In this document: one piece after another, positions 32,552 through 41,028 of the stretch | How the letters are laid out: the number at the start of each line of letters is the position of its first letter | Numbering within the stretch: the stretch's first letter is position 1 | Position numbers and translations under genes: made by a program | The notes under the pieces: model-generated | Database searches by the model: none | Told to the model about the DNA's origin: nothing | Seen by the model: the letters and a program-made list of their open reading frames with translations, nothing else | Source: an uncultured bacterium | GTDB taxonomy: Bacteria > Bacteroidota > Bacteroidia > Bacteroidales > Muribaculaceae | Direction: 5' to 3' | DNA length: 53,794 nucleotides | Assembly (NCBI GenBank): GCA_905214735.1 | Contig: CAJMNI010000012.1 | Location: 1 to 53,794 of the forward strand

Positions 32552-34141
32552 ATGAAAGTCACTCTACCAAGCAGAATCGGCAGCCGCGCGATGCTCGCCA
32601 TCATCGCCGCGCTGGCTCTCGCGCCGGCAGTAAACGCAGCCGACCTCGATTACGAAACATACTATAAGTCGCTCAACGGAAAATGCGGCAAAGCCCTGAT
32701 GGAAGCCATCAAGGACCTTTGCATCGACCACACCGAGCTCTCTTACTCGGGCGGCACATGGAATGCATTCAAGGAGACCGACGTGCGCACGATCGACGGC
32801 GTCGACTACTGGTGGGACATGTATAGTTCCGACCTCGTCAGAGTTTCTTCAGGCCATCCCGGCCTCAACGTGGAGCACTCGGTGCCCAATTCTTGGTGGG
32901 GCGGAACAAAAAACGCCGCCTACAGGGACATCTGCCACCTCAACCCATCCAATATCGATGCCAACTCCCGCAAGGGGAATTACCCCCTTTCGGAAATCGA
33001 GACCGTGAAATGGACCAACGGCGTCACCACCGTCGGCTCTCCCAAGTCGGGCCAGGGCGGAGGCACCGACATTGTCTACGAACCCGCAGACGAATACAAG
33101 GGTGACTTCGCCCGCGCATACATGTATATGTTTACCGTCTACAGCGACCTGAACTGGAAGTCGAGCACCGACTGGATGTATGACACGAGCTCTTCGGAGA
33201 TGTTCAAGCTCTGGGCCAAGAACCTCCTCCTGCGCTGGCACAACACCGACCCGGTCAGCACCAAGGAGCGCAACCGCAACAACGGCATCCAGAAGACACA
33301 GGGTAACCGCAACCCCTTCATCGACCTCCCCGACCTCGCAAGCCATATCTGGGGCGACAAGAAGACCGAGCCTTATTCGGTGAGCGGCGCTCCGGTCAAC
33401 CCCGATCCCGATCCGGAACCGGGTCCCGATCCCACGCCCGACGACAACCTCGCCATCGAATGGCTCGAATCCACGAGCACGGAAATGAGCGAAGGCTGGA
33501 CCATCGAAAACATCAACCTCCCCGAGCAGGCCACCTACGTCTGGAAATGGTCGGACAATAAAGGTAAGAATTATTACCTCAAGGGAAGCTGCTACATCAA
33601 CGGCACTCCCTATGCAGCCAAGGCTTACGCCTACTCGCCGACAGTCGACCTCGCAGGCTATGAAGACGCCACTTTCTCATTCGAGCACGCCGCCCGCTAT
33701 CAGACAACCATCAAAGACCTCTGCCGCGTAGTGGTGCGCGAAGAGGGTGGCGAATGGACGGAAATCGTTCCGCAGGCATGGCCCTCCGCCGGAGGCTGGA
33801 ATTTCGTCAAATCGGGCGACATCGACCTCTCGGCTTACGACGGCAAGAAGATCCAGATCGGTTTCAAATATGAATCGTCGGCCGAAGGCGCCGACACCTG
33901 GGAAATCAACAACTGCAAGCTCACGGCCACCAAAAAGACTTCGGGCATCGACAACCTCGCTCCCGCAGATGAAGACGACAGCTTCCTCGTGGAGGTATGG
34001 GGCAACTCGATCGCCGCTCCCGAGGGAAGCAGAGTGTTCGACCTCAACGGCCGCGAAGTGGGCAAGGACAACCTTCAGAAAGGAATCTACATCGTGACCA
34101 AGCCGACCTTCGACAAGGCCGTCAAGGTGATGGTGAAATAA
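32552..34141 (+). CDS. Secreted endonuclease I (paralogue 2) with jelly-roll domain
   Basis: 529 residues. Signal peptide about 1-30. The endonuclease I domain (about 31-275) has NVEHSVPNSWWGG with catalytic H109, DICHLNPSNIDANSRKGNYPL, DEYKGDFARAYMYM and RNPFIDLPDLASHIWG. A Pro/Asp linker (NPDPDPEPGPDPTPDD) joins it to a choice-of-anchor-J-like domain (about 300-455), close in pattern to the C-terminal domain of the lipoprotein at 23694, ending FKYESSAEGADTWEINNCKL. The last residues (RVFDLNGREVGKDNLQKGIYIV...KAVKVMVK) form a sorting-like tail. Own promoter; the third paralogue follows 54 nt downstream. Confidence 0.9.
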   Translation: MKVTLPSRIGSRAMLAIIAALALAPAVNAADLDYETYYKSLNGKCGKALMEAIKDLCIDHTELSYSGGTWNAFKETDVRTIDGVDYWWDMYSSDLVRVSSGHPGLNVEHSVPNSWWGGTKNAAYRDICHLNPSNIDANSRKGNYPLSEIETVKWTNGVTTVGSPKSGQGGGTDIVYEPADEYKGDFARAYMYMFTVYSDLNWKSSTDWMYDTSSSEMFKLWAKNLLLRWHNTDPVSTKERNRNNGIQKTQGNRNPFIDLPDLASHIWGDKKTEPYSVSGAPVNPDPDPEPGPDPTPDDNLAIEWLESTSTEMSEGWTIENINLPEQATYVWKWSDNKGKNYYLKGSCYINGTPYAAKAYAYSPTVDLAGYEDATFSFEHAARYQTTIKDLCRVVVREEGGEWTEIVPQAWPSAGGWNFVKSGDIDLSAYDGKKIQIGFKYESSAEGADTWEINNCKLTATKKTSGIDNLAPADEDDSFLVEVWGNSIAAPEGSRVFDLNGREVGKDNLQKGIYIVTKPTFDKAVKVMVK

Positions 34142-34195
34142 TCCTCTCTTCTTATAACAACAACGACAACAACGGCTTTCAATCAGCACATACCG

Positions 34196-35998
34196 ATGAA
34201 AGGACTCTTCACAGCCACTTTCGCCGCGCTGGCCATCACTGCCGACGCCGAGATTCCCGCCTCTTACTATGCTCCCCTCGACGGGAAACAGGGCGACGAC
34301 CTCACGGCAGCCATCGAGGCGCTCTCAAAAGGACACACCGTGGTGACCTACCAGGCCAAAGCCTGGCAGGCGTTCGAAAAGACCGACGTGCGCGACTGGA
34401 ACGGCGAGCAGATCTGGTGGGACATGTATAGCAACGCCATCGTCCGCCTCGCCGACGGACACGACGCACTCAACCGCGAGCACTCGGTGGCAAATTCATG
34501 GTGGGGCGGCAAAAAGGGTAGCAATGAAGCCTACAGCGACATCTTCCTGCTCAACCCCTCCGACCAGAACGCCAACAACACCAAGGGGAACAATCCCCCG
34601 GGTCGCGTGGAAACCCCGATTTTCGACAACGGCCTGCTGCTGATCGGCAAGCCGGCCGAGGGCGACGGCGGAGGCTCGACCAATGTGTTCGAGCCTGCCG
34701 ACGAATACAAGGGGGATTTCGCCCGCTCATATTTCTACACCTTCACAGCCTATCGTTCGCTCGGCTGGGAGGCCGACTACGCCTATGTCTATACCCCCGG
34801 AGCCGACGGCTGCGAACTGCAGCCCTGGGCCCGCGACCTGCTCCTCGACTGGGCCCGCAAAGATCCCGTCGACTCCAAGGAGATCAACCGCAACGAGGAG
34901 ATCTACAAGCTGCAGAACAACCGCAACCCCTTCATCGACTATCCCGAGCTGATTGAGTATGTCTGGGGCGACAAAAAGGATGAGGCCTTCGCTCTCGCAT
35001 CCGCCACGGCAGCCGTTGCCGCCGACCGTCCCGCCGCGCCTGTGTTCGGCAGCGGCCGCGCCACAGGTGTCAACACCTACTCGCTCCGCTGGTGGGAACC
35101 GCTGACCGTCAGCATCGCCACCGACGGCGCCCGCCTCATGATAGCTAAAGACAACGGCAGCTTCGAAGAATACGGCTCCGCCCTCAGCATCGAAGGCGCG
35201 ACATCAGCCGACGAAACCCACACCTACACGGCCTATACCGTGGCCGGCGACGGCGACAACGCGCTCAGAAGCCCGATGGCACGCCTCACTCTCACTGCCC
35301 TCGCCCCCGACGCCAAGGATTATGCCGAGGCTTCCTGGAAGCGAGTGTCATCCACCGCCGACTTCACCGCCGACGGCGTTTACGTGATCTCCTCGGAAAA
35401 CCGCCGCTATGTGATGAGCACCGACGGAGGGACAACCCAGCGCAAATTCATGTATGCCGCCGTCGAACCCCTCTTCGACGCCGACGCTGAGTCTTTCGCC
35501 GCCCTTCCGCTCGACGCCGCGATCGTCAAGTTCTCCCCCGCCGGAGAGTCGCAGTATACGCTCGGCCTCTACGACCACACCGGAAAATTCATCGGATGGT
35601 GGAACACTTCGGCCAAAAACGCCATGAGTCTCAGCGCCGAGACAGGAACTCCCGGAGCCGTCAGCTTCGGCAGCAACGGCAACTTCCTCTTCGATTTCGG
35701 CTCTTCGCTCGGAACTCTCCAATACAACAAATCGCAACCCCGATTCCTCAACTATACCTCCAGCCAGGGCAACGTGCTGCTCCATCGTTTCAGCTCCTTC
35801 AACGACACGAGCGGCATCAGCATCCCCGAACTTGAGGAAACCGGCGCGCCGGTGGCTGTGGCGGGCAGCGACATCATCGCCCCCGAGGGTAGCTCCATCT
35901 TCTCGCTCGACGGCAAGAGAGTGGCCGGAAAAGGACTCCGTCCCGGAGTCTACATCGTGGCGACTCCGGGCCGAAGCGTGAAAGTGATGATCAGATAA
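34196..35998 (+). CDS. Secreted endonuclease I (paralogue 3)
   Basis: 600 residues. The signal peptide is short (MKGLFTATFAALAITADA). The nuclease domain (about 19-270) has NREHSVANSWWGG with catalytic H96, LNPSDQNANNTKGNNPPG, DEYKGDFARSYFY and NRNPFIDYPELIEYVWG. A fibronectin-like stretch (about 290-370) and a beta-rich domain (about 380-545, VYVISSENRRYVMSTDGG...) follow, then the tail IFSLDGKRVAGKGLRPGVYIV...SVKVMIR. Compared with paralogue 2 the nuclease core is shared but the C-terminal modules differ, so the enzymes probably attach or target differently. Downstream, 152 nt separate it from korA. Confidence 0.9.
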   Translation: MKGLFTATFAALAITADAEIPASYYAPLDGKQGDDLTAAIEALSKGHTVVTYQAKAWQAFEKTDVRDWNGEQIWWDMYSNAIVRLADGHDALNREHSVANSWWGGKKGSNEAYSDIFLLNPSDQNANNTKGNNPPGRVETPIFDNGLLLIGKPAEGDGGGSTNVFEPADEYKGDFARSYFYTFTAYRSLGWEADYAYVYTPGADGCELQPWARDLLLDWARKDPVDSKEINRNEEIYKLQNNRNPFIDYPELIEYVWGDKKDEAFALASATAAVAADRPAAPVFGSGRATGVNTYSLRWWEPLTVSIATDGARLMIAKDNGSFEEYGSALSIEGATSADETHTYTAYTVAGDGDNALRSPMARLTLTALAPDAKDYAEASWKRVSSTADFTADGVYVISSENRRYVMSTDGGTTQRKFMYAAVEPLFDADAESFAALPLDAAIVKFSPAGESQYTLGLYDHTGKFIGWWNTSAKNAMSLSAETGTPGAVSFGSNGNFLFDFGSSLGTLQYNKSQPRFLNYTSSQGNVLLHRFSSFNDTSGISIPELEETGAPVAVAGSDIIAPEGSSIFSLDGKRVAGKGLRPGVYIVATPGRSVKVMIR

Positions 35999-36150
35999 AA
36001 CGACAATAACCGATGGCCGCGCCTCCTCTTCGGGCGATGCCTTCCGCATAAACAAGACCTAACAAACCCTTAACATATTATACCATGAGGCCGAGGGCAG
36101 GCTTCGCCCCGCGAACCCGCCGGAAGCTTCCTAAAAAAACACAAAGCATT

Positions 36151-38001
36151 ATGCTACAGGAGACAAATGTACGTCCCATTGAAAAAGTGGTGATCCGATT
36201 CGCCGGTGATTCCGGCGACGGCATGCAGTTGGCGGGAAATATCTTCTCCAACATTTCGGCGGAACGCGGAGACCAGATTTCCACCTTCCCCGACTATCCC
36301 GCTGAAATCCGCGCCCCGCAAGGATCGCTCAGCGGCGTTTCGGGCTATCAGGTCAGCGTGGGAAAAGGCGTCCACACCCCCGGCGACGAAGCCGACGTGC
36401 TCGTGGCAATGAACCCCGCAGCCCTGAAAACCAACCTGAAGTACCTGAAGAAAAACGGCGTCATCGTCTGCGACTCCGATTCCTTCACGGCGGCCAACCT
36501 TAAAAAAGCCGAGTATCTTACCGACGACCCGATCGCCGAGCTCGGCATCGACCCCGACAAGATCCTTCTCGTGCCGATGGCCACTCTTCTGAAAAACACC
36601 CTCGCCGACACGGGCATGGACCAGAAGGCGATGATGAAGAGCAAGAACATGCTCGCGCTCGGTATCATCTGCTGGCTCTTCGACCGTCCGCTCGAAAGCG
36701 TCGAACGCAAACTGCAGGCGAAGTTCGCCAAAAAGCCCGGCGTGGCCGAGGCCAACATAAAGGTGCTCCGCGCCGGCTGGGACTATGGCCACAACACCCA
36801 TAGCTCGCTTCCGGTCTACCGCATCGACACCGACAACGCCGAGCCCGGAACATATACCGACGTGACCGGCAACACGGCCACAGCATGGGGCCTCATCCTC
36901 GCTTCCGAAAAGAGCGGACGTCCCCTCTTCCTCGGCTCTTACCCCATCACCCCGGCCACCGACATCCTCCACGAGCTGGCAAAGCGCAAGGATCTCGGCG
37001 TGAAGGCCATCCAGATGGAAGACGAGATCGCAGGCATCTGCTCCGCAATCGGCGCAAGCTATGCCGGCCACCTCGCCGTGACTTCGACTTCCGGCCCGGG
37101 CCTCGCCCTCAAGTCGGAATCGATCGGCCTCGCAGTTATGGCCGAGCTTCCTCTGGTGGTGATCGACGTGCAGCGCGGCGGCCCCTCCACCGGTCTTCCG
37201 ACAAAGACAGAGCAGACCGACCTGATGCAGGCGCTCTACGGCCGCAACGGCGAATCCCCCGTCTGCGTGCTCGCCGCCGCAACTCCGACCGACTGCTTCC
37301 ACATGGCCTTTGAAGCCGCCCGAATCGCAATGGAACATGTAACCCCCGTGATCCTCCTGACCGACGCATATATCGGCAACGGCTCCTCGGCATGGCGAAT
37401 CCCCGAAGCAGGCGACTATCCCGCAATCAAGCCCCATATCCTCCCCGACGACAAGATCGGCACCGGCTGGCGTCCGTTCGACCGCGACGAGAACTTTGCC
37501 CGCTGGTGGGCTCTCCCCGGCACTCCAGGCGCCATGCACCGCATCGGAGGCCTCGAGAAAGATGTGAAGACTTCGGTGATCTCCACCGACGGCGCCAACC
37601 ACGCCGCCCAGGTTGAAAACCGCCGCATGAAAGTGGCCCGAATCGCCGACGACATCCCCGAAATCGAGCCGATGCTCGACGCCGACGCCGACACAGTGCT
37701 CGTGGGCTGGGGCGGAACTTACGGCCATCTCCTTACGGCAGCTCAGCAGCTCAACGCCGAAGGCCACCGTTGCGCTTTCATGCATTTCCGCTATATCAAC
37801 CCGCTCCCCAAGAACGCCATCGAGACCCTCCGCCGCTACAAACGCATCATAGTGGCAGAGCTCAACACCGGAATGTTTGCCGACTATCTCCAGCAGAAAC
37901 TCCCCATGAAGGAGGTGCTCCGCATCAACAAGGTGGAAGGACAGCCCTTCCTCGTCAGAGAGATCGTCAACGGAGTGATCGAACACATCGAGAATAATTA
38001 A
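36151..38001 (+). CDS. korA: 2-oxoacid:ferredoxin oxidoreductase, alpha subunit (2-oxoglutarate type)
   Basis: 616 residues from the ATG at 36151 (MLQETNVRPIEKVVIRFAGDSGDGMQLAG...); the upstream in-frame ATG at 36085 would add a basic extension with no family support. Fused gamma/alpha subunit: gamma domain about 10-190 (GDSGDGMQLAGNIFS), then the alpha pyrimidine-binding domain with YPITPATDILHELAKRKDLGVKAIQMEDEIAG, and domain II near the end. With the beta subunit it oxidises a 2-oxoacid to acyl-CoA and CO2 and reduces ferredoxin, a key step for anaerobes running a partial TCA cycle. KorAB of Bacteroidetes usually use 2-oxoglutarate; the exact acid is inferred. Beta follows 33 nt downstream. 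Confidence 0.92.
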   Translation: MLQETNVRPIEKVVIRFAGDSGDGMQLAGNIFSNISAERGDQISTFPDYPAEIRAPQGSLSGVSGYQVSVGKGVHTPGDEADVLVAMNPAALKTNLKYLKKNGVIVCDSDSFTAANLKKAEYLTDDPIAELGIDPDKILLVPMATLLKNTLADTGMDQKAMMKSKNMLALGIICWLFDRPLESVERKLQAKFAKKPGVAEANIKVLRAGWDYGHNTHSSLPVYRIDTDNAEPGTYTDVTGNTATAWGLILASEKSGRPLFLGSYPITPATDILHELAKRKDLGVKAIQMEDEIAGICSAIGASYAGHLAVTSTSGPGLALKSESIGLAVMAELPLVVIDVQRGGPSTGLPTKTEQTDLMQALYGRNGESPVCVLAAATPTDCFHMAFEAARIAMEHVTPVILLTDAYIGNGSSAWRIPEAGDYPAIKPHILPDDKIGTGWRPFDRDENFARWWALPGTPGAMHRIGGLEKDVKTSVISTDGANHAAQVENRRMKVARIADDIPEIEPMLDADADTVLVGWGGTYGHLLTAAQQLNAEGHRCAFMHFRYINPLPKNAIETLRRYKRIIVAELNTGMFADYLQQKLPMKEVLRINKVEGQPFLVREIVNGVIEHIENN

Positions 38002-38034
38002 GACAAGCCCGCAAATCATTTATAGACCAAAGAA

Positions 38035-39060
38035 ATGGAAGAGACAATGAAACAGGGCTTCAAGCCCGCCGACTATAAGAATAGCCAGAACGCGCGCTGG
38101 TGCCCGGGATGCGGCGACCACGCCATCCTCAACGTGCTCCACAAGGCAATGGCCGAACTCGGCGTGCCCCCGGAGAAAACCGTGGTCGTGTCAGGCATCG
38201 GATGCAGCTCCCGACTCCCCTACTATATGAACACCTACGGCATGCATACAATCCACGGCCGCGCCGCCGCAATCGCCACAGGCGTGAAAGTGGCGAATCC
38301 GGAGCTGACCGTATGGCAGGTGTCGGGAGACGGCGACGGACTCGCCATCGGCGGCAACCACTTCATCCACGCCGTGCGCCGCAACGTCAACATCAACATG
38401 ATGATCTTCAACAACAAGATCTACGGCCTCACAAAGGGGCAGTATTCCCCGACATCCGACCGCGGAGCCGTGACCAAATCATCCCCCTACGGAACAGTTG
38501 AAGATCCCTTCATCCCCGCCGAACTCTGCTTCGGCGCTCGCGGAAACTTCTTCGCCCGCTCCTACGACGTGGCTCTCGACACAACCCGCGAAGTGATGGT
38601 GGCAGCAGCCCGCCATGAAGGGGCTTCGGTGGTCGAAATCCTCCAGAACTGCGTGATCTTCAACAATGGCGCCCATTCATATTTCGCCGACAAGGAAAAC
38701 CGCGCCGAGCACACCATCCTTCTCCGCCACGGCGAGAAGATGCTCTTCGGAGAGAACAATTCCAAGGGCCTCGTGCAGGACGGCTTCGGCCTCAAGGCCG
38801 TGACTATCGGCGAAGACGGATATACGATCGACGACGTGCTCGTGCACGACGCCCACTGCCAGCAGAACTTCCTGCAGCAGCAGCTCGCCATGATGGACGG
38901 CCATTCGCTCCCGCTCGCCCTCGGAGTGATCCGCGACTATCAGGCTCCCGTCTACGACCAGGAAGTCAACCGCCAGACCCGTGAAATCAAGGAGAAGAAG
39001 GGTTATTCCTCGCTCCGCGACCTCGTGATGAAGACAAAAGACACCTGGGTGATGGAATGA
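38035..39060 (+). CDS. korB: 2-oxoacid:ferredoxin oxidoreductase, beta subunit
   Basis: 341 residues; the thiamine pyrophosphate-binding subunit. RWCPGCGDHAILNVLHKA at residues 20-37 carries the cluster-associated Cys pair, GIGCSSRLPYYMNTYGMHTIHGRAAAIATG the substrate and TPP contact region, and VSGDGDGLAIGGNHFIHAVRRNVNINMMIFNNKIYGLTKGQYSPTS the TPP-Mg motif (GDG...NN). Start at 38035; codon 5 (ATG) is an alternative. It makes a two-gene operon with korA and ends at a strong terminator at 39118. Confidence 0.94.
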   Translation: MEETMKQGFKPADYKNSQNARWCPGCGDHAILNVLHKAMAELGVPPEKTVVVSGIGCSSRLPYYMNTYGMHTIHGRAAAIATGVKVANPELTVWQVSGDGDGLAIGGNHFIHAVRRNVNINMMIFNNKIYGLTKGQYSPTSDRGAVTKSSPYGTVEDPFIPAELCFGARGNFFARSYDVALDTTREVMVAAARHEGASVVEILQNCVIFNNGAHSYFADKENRAEHTILLRHGEKMLFGENNSKGLVQDGFGLKAVTIGEDGYTIDDVLVHDAHCQQNFLQQQLAMMDGHSLPLALGVIRDYQAPVYDQEVNRQTREIKEKKGYSSLRDLVMKTKDTWVME

Positions 39061-39117
39061 CGCCCCCGGCAAAACGGTCCGGAATAAAGGACAGGATATA
39101 ACTCTAACCTGACATAA

Positions 39118-39167
39118 GCCCCCTCCGCGCAAAGCATTGAAACCGACGGCGCGAAGGGGGCATTTTT
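39118..39167 (+). terminator. Terminator of korAB
   Basis: GCCCCC (39118-39123) pairs with GGGGGC (39156-39161), and CGCGC (39126-39130) with GCGCG (39149-39153), followed by ATTTTT. The rest of the 351-nt gap to acpP is AT-rich and holds TTACTTTG at 39273-39280, a near-match to a -7 box. Confidence 0.85.
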
Positions 39168-39411
39168 CATCTTTTTGGCGCTTTGAGCGAAATAATCTCC
39201 CCAGAACATGCACAAGCGCTCTTTTTCTGTGCAAAAATTGCTGAAAAATTTCTCTATTTGAAATATATTTTGTTACTTTGCAGCCTGAATGTGCGGAAAC
39301 TGCACAGTCAAAAGCCGCGACTCCCTGTCGCAAAGCGGCGCAGAAGGCTCGATAACCCGGCCTGAAGCCCATCAGATCTAAGAAAAATATTAACATTAAA
39401 ACTTAATAGAC

Positions 39412-39648
39412 ATGTCTGACATTGAACAGAAAGTAAAAGAGATCATCGTAGACAAACTCACAGTAGACGAGAACGAAGTAACTCCCCAGGCTGAGTTCAA
39501 CAAAGATCTTGGCGCAGACTCGCTCGACACCGTAGAGCTCATCATGGAATTCGAGAAGGCTTTTGATCTTACAATTCCCGATGCAGACGCAGAAAACATC
39601 AAGACTGTAGGCGACGCTATCAGCTACATCGAATCGCACCAGAAATAA
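39412..39648 (+). CDS. acpP: Acyl carrier protein
   Basis: 78 residues, acidic, the usual ACP length. It carries acyl chains on a 4'-phosphopantetheine arm attached to S37 in DLGADSLDTVELIMEFEKAF. It starts MSDIEQKVKEIIVDKLTVDENEV. It sits 14 nt before fabF, the common acpP-fabF arrangement of fatty acid synthesis. The upstream AT-rich region probably holds the promoter, with TTacTTTG at 39273-39280 as a candidate -7 box. Codon use is less GC-rich than its neighbours, as is usual for a highly expressed short gene here. Confidence 0.98.
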   Translation: MSDIEQKVKEIIVDKLTVDENEVTPQAEFNKDLGADSLDTVELIMEFEKAFDLTIPDADAENIKTVGDAISYIESHQK

Positions 39649-39662
39649 ATCCCGACCTCGAG

Positions 39663-40928
39663 ATGGAATTAAAGAGAGTAGTAGTGACCGGACTGGGAGC
39701 CTTGAGCCCCATCGGAAACGACGTGGAGACTTCCTGGGAAAACGCCAAGAAGGGAGTAAGCGGCGCCGGCCCGATCACACACTTCGACGCCTCGAAGTTC
39801 AAGACGCAGTTCGCCTGCGAGGTGAAAGGCTACAAGCCTGAAGATCATTTCGACCGTCGCCAGATGCGCCAGCTCGATCTTTACGCCATGTATGCCCTGA
39901 CTGCAGCCGACGAGGCCATCGCCGACGCCGGGCTCGAGAACGAAGGCATCGACAAAAACCGCGTGGGCGTAGTCTTCGCGGCTGGCATCGGAGGTCTGCA
40001 CACTTTCGAGGAGGAAGCCGGATATTTCGCTATCCACGGCGCTGAGCAGGGTCCGAAATACAATCCTTTCTTCATCCCGAAGATGATTGCCGACATCGCT
40101 GCCGGACACATCTCGATCGCTCATGAGTTCCGCGGCCCCAACTACGCCACGGTATCGGCATGCGCATCGTCGAACAACGCCCTGATCGACGCCTACAACC
40201 TGATTCGCCTCGGCTATGCCGACGCCATCGTGGCAGGCGGCGCCGAAGCAGCTGTCTTCCCCGCAGGTGTCGGAGGTTTCAACTCCATGCGCGCCCTCTC
40301 CACCCGCAATGACGAAGCCGCTACCGCTTCGCGCCCCTTCAGCGGCTCGCGCGACGGTTTCGTGATCGGTGAAGGAGCAGCAGCCCTCGTGCTCGAAGAG
40401 CTCGAGCATGCCAAAGCACGCGGAGCCAAGATTTATGCCGAAGTGGCCGGCGCAGGCATGAGCGCCGACGCCTACCACATCACCGCCACCCACCCCGAAG
40501 GTCTCGGTGCGCGCCTCGTGATGGAATGCGCTCTCAGAGACGCAGGCATGAAGCCCGAGGATATCGATTACATCAACCTCCACGGAACCTCAACCCCCGT
40601 GGGCGACATCAGCGAGGCTAAGGCTATCGTCGAAGTTTTCGGCGACCATGCCTACAAGATGAACCTCAGCTCCACAAAGTCGATGACCGGCCACCTTCTC
40701 GGCGCCGCCGGAGCGCTTGAGGCTGTCTTCAGCGTCAAGACTATCACCGACGGCGTGATTCCCCCGACAATCAACCACGTCGAGGGTGACGATGACCCCC
40801 AGGTCGACAACCGTCTCAACTTCACTTTCAACAAGGCTGTGAAGAAAGACGTGAAAACAGTCCTTTCCAACACCTTCGGATTCGGCGGACACAACGCCGC
40901 CATCATCCTGAAGAAATACGAAGGCTGA
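39663..40928 (+). CDS. fabF: 3-oxoacyl-[acyl-carrier-protein] synthase II
   Basis: 421 residues, KAS II condensing enzyme that extends acyl-ACP with malonyl-ACP. Catalytic triad visible: C167 in TVSACASSNNALIDAY, His in INLHGTSTPVGD and His in KSMTGHLLGAAGALEAV. It also has the thiolase-fold end NTFGFGGHNAAIIL. It starts MELKRVVVTGLGALSPIGND at the first ATG after acpP, 14 nt apart, so translational coupling is likely. The operon ends at the terminator at 40958. Confidence 0.97.
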   Translation: MELKRVVVTGLGALSPIGNDVETSWENAKKGVSGAGPITHFDASKFKTQFACEVKGYKPEDHFDRRQMRQLDLYAMYALTAADEAIADAGLENEGIDKNRVGVVFAAGIGGLHTFEEEAGYFAIHGAEQGPKYNPFFIPKMIADIAAGHISIAHEFRGPNYATVSACASSNNALIDAYNLIRLGYADAIVAGGAEAAVFPAGVGGFNSMRALSTRNDEAATASRPFSGSRDGFVIGEGAAALVLEELEHAKARGAKIYAEVAGAGMSADAYHITATHPEGLGARLVMECALRDAGMKPEDIDYINLHGTSTPVGDISEAKAIVEVFGDHAYKMNLSSTKSMTGHLLGAAGALEAVFSVKTITDGVIPPTINHVEGDDDPQVDNRLNFTFNKAVKKDVKTVLSNTFGFGGHNAAIILKKYEG

Positions 40929-40957
40929 TTCCACCGACAATTCAAAATCCAGATAAG

Positions 40958-40991
40958 AGAGCCGTCCCATCGCAGGGACGGCTCTTTTTTT
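40958..40991 (+). terminator. Terminator of acpP-fabF
   Basis: An 11-bp stem AGAGCCGTCCC (40958-40968) with GGGACGGCTCT (40975-40985), 6-nt loop, then T to 40991. It abuts the gyrB promoter. Confidence 0.92.
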
Positions 40992-40993
40992 AG

Positions 40994-41024
40994 TTGCCTA
41001 TGTGCGATTTTTTTTGTATTTTTG
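40994..41024 (+). promoter_or_regulatory. Promoter of gyrB, placed almost on the start codon
   Basis: TTG (40994-40996), 20 nt, TATTTTTG (41017-41024). The ATG is at 41029, so transcription should start at or within a few nt of the start codon. Confidence 0.75.
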
Positions 41025-41028
41025 CACT

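Noticed and set aside
36154..38019. 621-codon open frame opposite korA
   Set aside because: Same shadow effect; korA motifs are unmistakable on the plus strand.
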